A program made the translations under genes and the position numbers. Below are positions 61,817 to 64,000 of a DNA stretch of 64,000 nucleotides, piece by piece; position 1 is the first letter of the stretch; each line of letters opens with the position of its first letter. The stretch spans positions 682,001-746,000 of the forward strand of contig JADJWY010000023.1 in assembly GCA_016716085.1 (NCBI GenBank), given 5' to 3'. This DNA comes from Hahellaceae bacterium (lineage in GTDB: Bacteria > Pseudomonadota > Gammaproteobacteria > Pseudomonadales > Oleiphilaceae). The notes under the pieces are model-generated. The model was not told where the DNA came from. It saw only the letters and a program-made list of their open reading frames with translations, and did no database searches.

Positions 61817-64000
61817 ATGCCTCGTATCAAATCGAAGCGTTTTAGCATTCGTCTGCCGATTTTGCTGACCTTTGTCTTTACCAGCATCACGGTGAGCGTC
61901 GGTGGCTATATCGGGCATCAGCATTATCAGCGCTCCAAGCAGTTGATTCTTGATCAGACTCACACACTGGTAGACGCCTTCTCGGATGAGTTTGTGTTGG
62001 CGCTGGAGCAGACCTATCGCCCGATCAACACCGTGCTGGAAATTCTCAGCTATTTTTCCGGCACCGCTGCTGAGGCCACGGCGGCGGAACGACTGGCACA
62101 ACTGCCCTTGCTGGTCGGCGCCCTAAAACTGGAACCCCAGATTCGCGCCATCATGACCGCGCAAAAAGATGGGCGATTTTTCATCGTGAGACACATTCGT
62201 AATCCTGCCGCACTGAAAAGTTACCGCGCCCCCCCTGACACCCAGTACATCGTTGACGATATCTACAGGGCCGGGGATAAGCGCATGACTCGCCGGCTTT
62301 TTCTGAGTGAGCAGGAGGCAACACTTGAGGATAGCGTAATCGGTGAAGCCACCTTTGACCCGCGCTCCCGCCCCTGGTACCAGTTGGCCACCCAGAAACC
62401 CGGACTTCAGACAACTGCGCCCTACCCTTACTTCCAGACCGGCGAACCCGGTATCACGCTGGCCAAGGAAATCGATCATAGCGGCAGGGTTCTCGCAGCC
62501 GACCTGACGCTCGAAGACCTCTCCAGAGCCCTGCGCCGCAAAACCATCACCCCGGGCACGCAGCTCGCGCTGGTGAATGCGCAAGGGCAGATTCTGGCCT
62601 ACTCCCACGATCAGATCTTGAATGCCGGTCGCCAGGGTGCGGCAGCATTGAATCTGACCGCCATCGAACACACGCCTTTTGCCCCCATTGCTGAAGCACT
62701 GCTGTCCGCTGACGAAAGCAACCAAACCTATGATTATCATGGTGCACGTTGGCTGGGACTCTCCCGCACGCTGAATCCCAACCGTGCGGATTCGGCCCGT
62801 ATTTTAATTGCCGTTCCAATGCAGGAATTGATGGCAGAGGCTGAAATCGCGCTGCTTGAGGCGCTGCGGTTCACCGGCCTTGCGCTGCTGCTCTCAATTC
62901 CACTGGTATGGGGAATGGCACACTCCATCACCCGCCCTATTTCACGCCTGGTGCGCGAGGCGTTTCGTATTCGCCATTTTGATTTTACGCCGGGACGCCC
63001 ACCCGCGACGGCCCTGACTGAAATTCAGCGGCTGGGCGAGGCCATGACGTCAACATCTGACACCATCAGCCGTTTCCTGAATCTCATCTCATCGCTGGCA
63101 GGGGAAACCCGCTTTGATCGCTTATTGCAGACGGTCAATCGGGAAACGATCAGCGCGTGCCAGGCCGATGCCGGACTTCTGTTTCTCCTCCATGACAACG
63201 CCCGACGCCTGAAGGCGGTTGACCTCGCGTTCGCAGAAAAAGGAGCCGCCGAGGTTGATCACATCGTTGACGCCGACCCTGATGATTCAACCGACGTTGT
63301 CGGGCGGGTCTACCGGGAAAACCGATACCAGATTCTCGACCTGAAACGCCAGAATAATGGCCAATCAGAGCGTTTCGCCAGCCTGTTCCAGCACCTGTCG
63401 GTGGATCACCTGCACCTGATGTTACTGCCGCTGGCCAACCGACAAAAGGAAGTCTCTGGTGTACTGTGTCTGGCGTTCACCCCGGATGGCTTGCCGTTGG
63501 AAAGCCTCGAAGAACGCGCCGCCTTTGCCCGAAGCCTGTCTGGGTTTGCCGCGGTGACCATCGAAAGCCAGTACCTTATCAGTATGCAAAAAAAGCTGCT
63601 GGACAGCATCATCCAACTACTGGCCGGTGCCATCGACGCCAAATCGCCCTATACTGGCGGACACTGTCAGCGTGTCCCAGTACTCACCCAGATGCTGGCC
63701 AAAGCCGCCTGCGAAAGCAGCGACAACCGTTTTGAACATTTCACGCTGAATGACAAGGAGTGGGAGGCCGTCACGATAGCTAGTTGGCTACACGACTGTG
63801 GCAAGATCACCACACCGGAATATGTCGTAGACAAAGCCACCAAGCTGGAAGCGTTGAGTGATCGCATCCATGAGATACGGATGCGCTTTGAGGTTATCAA
63901 GCAGCAGGCCTGGATAGACTACTACCGCGCTTGTCTGAAGGGTGAGCAGGAAATCCTGGCCGCCGCCAGACGCGATGAGGCGCTGAGCTCGCTGGATGAA
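61817..64000 (+). CDS. Membrane sensor HD-GYP phosphodiesterase, 3' end cut by window
   Basis: An open frame of 728 codons from the ATG at 61817 to the window edge without a stop. Order: membrane segment (about 11-30), extracytoplasmic sensor domain of dCache type (35-345, with DPRSRPWYQLA), second membrane segment (about 350-370), HAMP-like linker, GAF-like domain (440-590) and an HD-GYP domain starting at 594 with SPYTGGHCQRV and WLHDCGKITTPEYVVDKATKLE. The sequence after KLE (ALSDRIHEIRMRFEVIK) is an insertion seen in one HD-GYP subgroup. The GYP part lies beyond the window. It would degrade c-di-GMP in response to an external signal. Confidence 0.88.
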   Translation, partial: MPRIKSKRFSIRLPILLTFVFTSITVSVGGYIGHQHYQRSKQLILDQTHTLVDAFSDEFVLALEQTYRPINTVLEILSYFSGTAAEATAAERLAQLPLLVGALKLEPQIRAIMTAQKDGRFFIVRHIRNPAALKSYRAPPDTQYIVDDIYRAGDKRMTRRLFLSEQEATLEDSVIGEATFDPRSRPWYQLATQKPGLQTTAPYPYFQTGEPGITLAKEIDHSGRVLAADLTLEDLSRALRRKTITPGTQLALVNAQGQILAYSHDQILNAGRQGAAALNLTAIEHTPFAPIAEALLSADESNQTYDYHGARWLGLSRTLNPNRADSARILIAVPMQELMAEAEIALLEALRFTGLALLLSIPLVWGMAHSITRPISRLVREAFRIRHFDFTPGRPPATALTEIQRLGEAMTSTSDTISRFLNLISSLAGETRFDRLLQTVNRETISACQADAGLLFLLHDNARRLKAVDLAFAEKGAAEVDHIVDADPDDSTDVVGRVYRENRYQILDLKRQNNGQSERFASLFQHLSVDHLHLMLLPLANRQKEVSGVLCLAFTPDGLPLESLEERAAFARSLSGFAAVTIESQYLISMQKKLLDSIIQLLAGAIDAKSPYTGGHCQRVPVLTQMLAKAACESSDNRFEHFTLNDKEWEAVTIASWLHDCGKITTPEYVVDKATKLEALSDRIHEIRMRFEVIKQQAWIDYYRACLKGEQEILAAARRDEALSSLDE

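Overview
The window is chromosomal DNA of a gammaproteobacterium, probably a marine member of the Oceanospirillales/Pseudomonas-like lineage. The gene orders folD/cysS-glnS/ppiB-lpxH, rne/rluC-HAD-sppA/maf/yceD-rpmF-plsX-fabD-fabG-acpP-pabC-mltG-tmk and gltX-tRNA-Ala-tRNA-Glu match those known from Pseudomonas. Proteins such as AcnB, CmoA/CmoB, YceF, MiaE and the long MsrA form are also typical of gammaproteobacteria. The species cannot be named from the sequence. There is no insertion sequence, prophage, CRISPR array, rRNA or obvious genomic island, and coding density is high.

Layout. 1-6.3 kb: partial tRNA-Arg, folD, the glnS-cysS operon, ppiB-lpxH and miaE. 6.5-9.1 kb: acnB with a shared terminator. 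9.2-18.9 kb: a long leftward block for fatty acid, phospholipid and cell-wall precursors (yceD-rpmF-plsX-fabD-fabG-acpP-pabC-mltG-tmk), plus maf, sppA, a HAD phosphatase and rluC. fabF and holB, expected here in Pseudomonas, are absent. 18.9-26.1 kb: RNase E with a 590-base leader, a UPF0149 protein, an RNase AM-like PHP protein, YciI, YgiM, a PilZ protein and the RNase E inhibitor homologue RraA. 26.1-30.5 kb: the ppsA-hydrolase-rraA operon diverging from ppsR, the PEP synthase regulator. 30.5-37.8 kb: a large M16C peptidase, a membrane protein, a PEGA/MORN-repeat protein followed by a receiver protein with a C-terminal membrane anchor, and a QueD-like protein. 37.9-40.9 kb: a frameshifted Ig/FN3 lipoprotein gene, tRNA-Glu and tRNA-Ala downstream of gltX, and a candidate 39-residue gene with its own terminator. 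41-46.1 kb: a sensor kinase converging on a LuxR regulator and a ribbon-helix-helix-like protein, then a secreted lipase with a second hydrolase. 46.3-53.2 kb: a helical protein, msrA, a second tail-anchored receiver protein heading the cmoA-cmoB tRNA modification operon, pepD and a degenerate receiver protein. 53.2-57.2 kb: a thiamine kinase-like gene divergent from thiBPQ. 57.1-64 kb: a giant MscK-type channel, a patatin-like phospholipase and the start of an HD-GYP sensor protein that runs off the end.

Most of the window is housekeeping. The least explained parts are the two paralogous receiver proteins with C-terminal membrane anchors, one paired with a PEGA/MORN protein and the other with cmoAB; the candidate small gene upstream of gltX; the hydrolase without a nucleophilic serine between ppsA and rraA; and the altered fab cluster.
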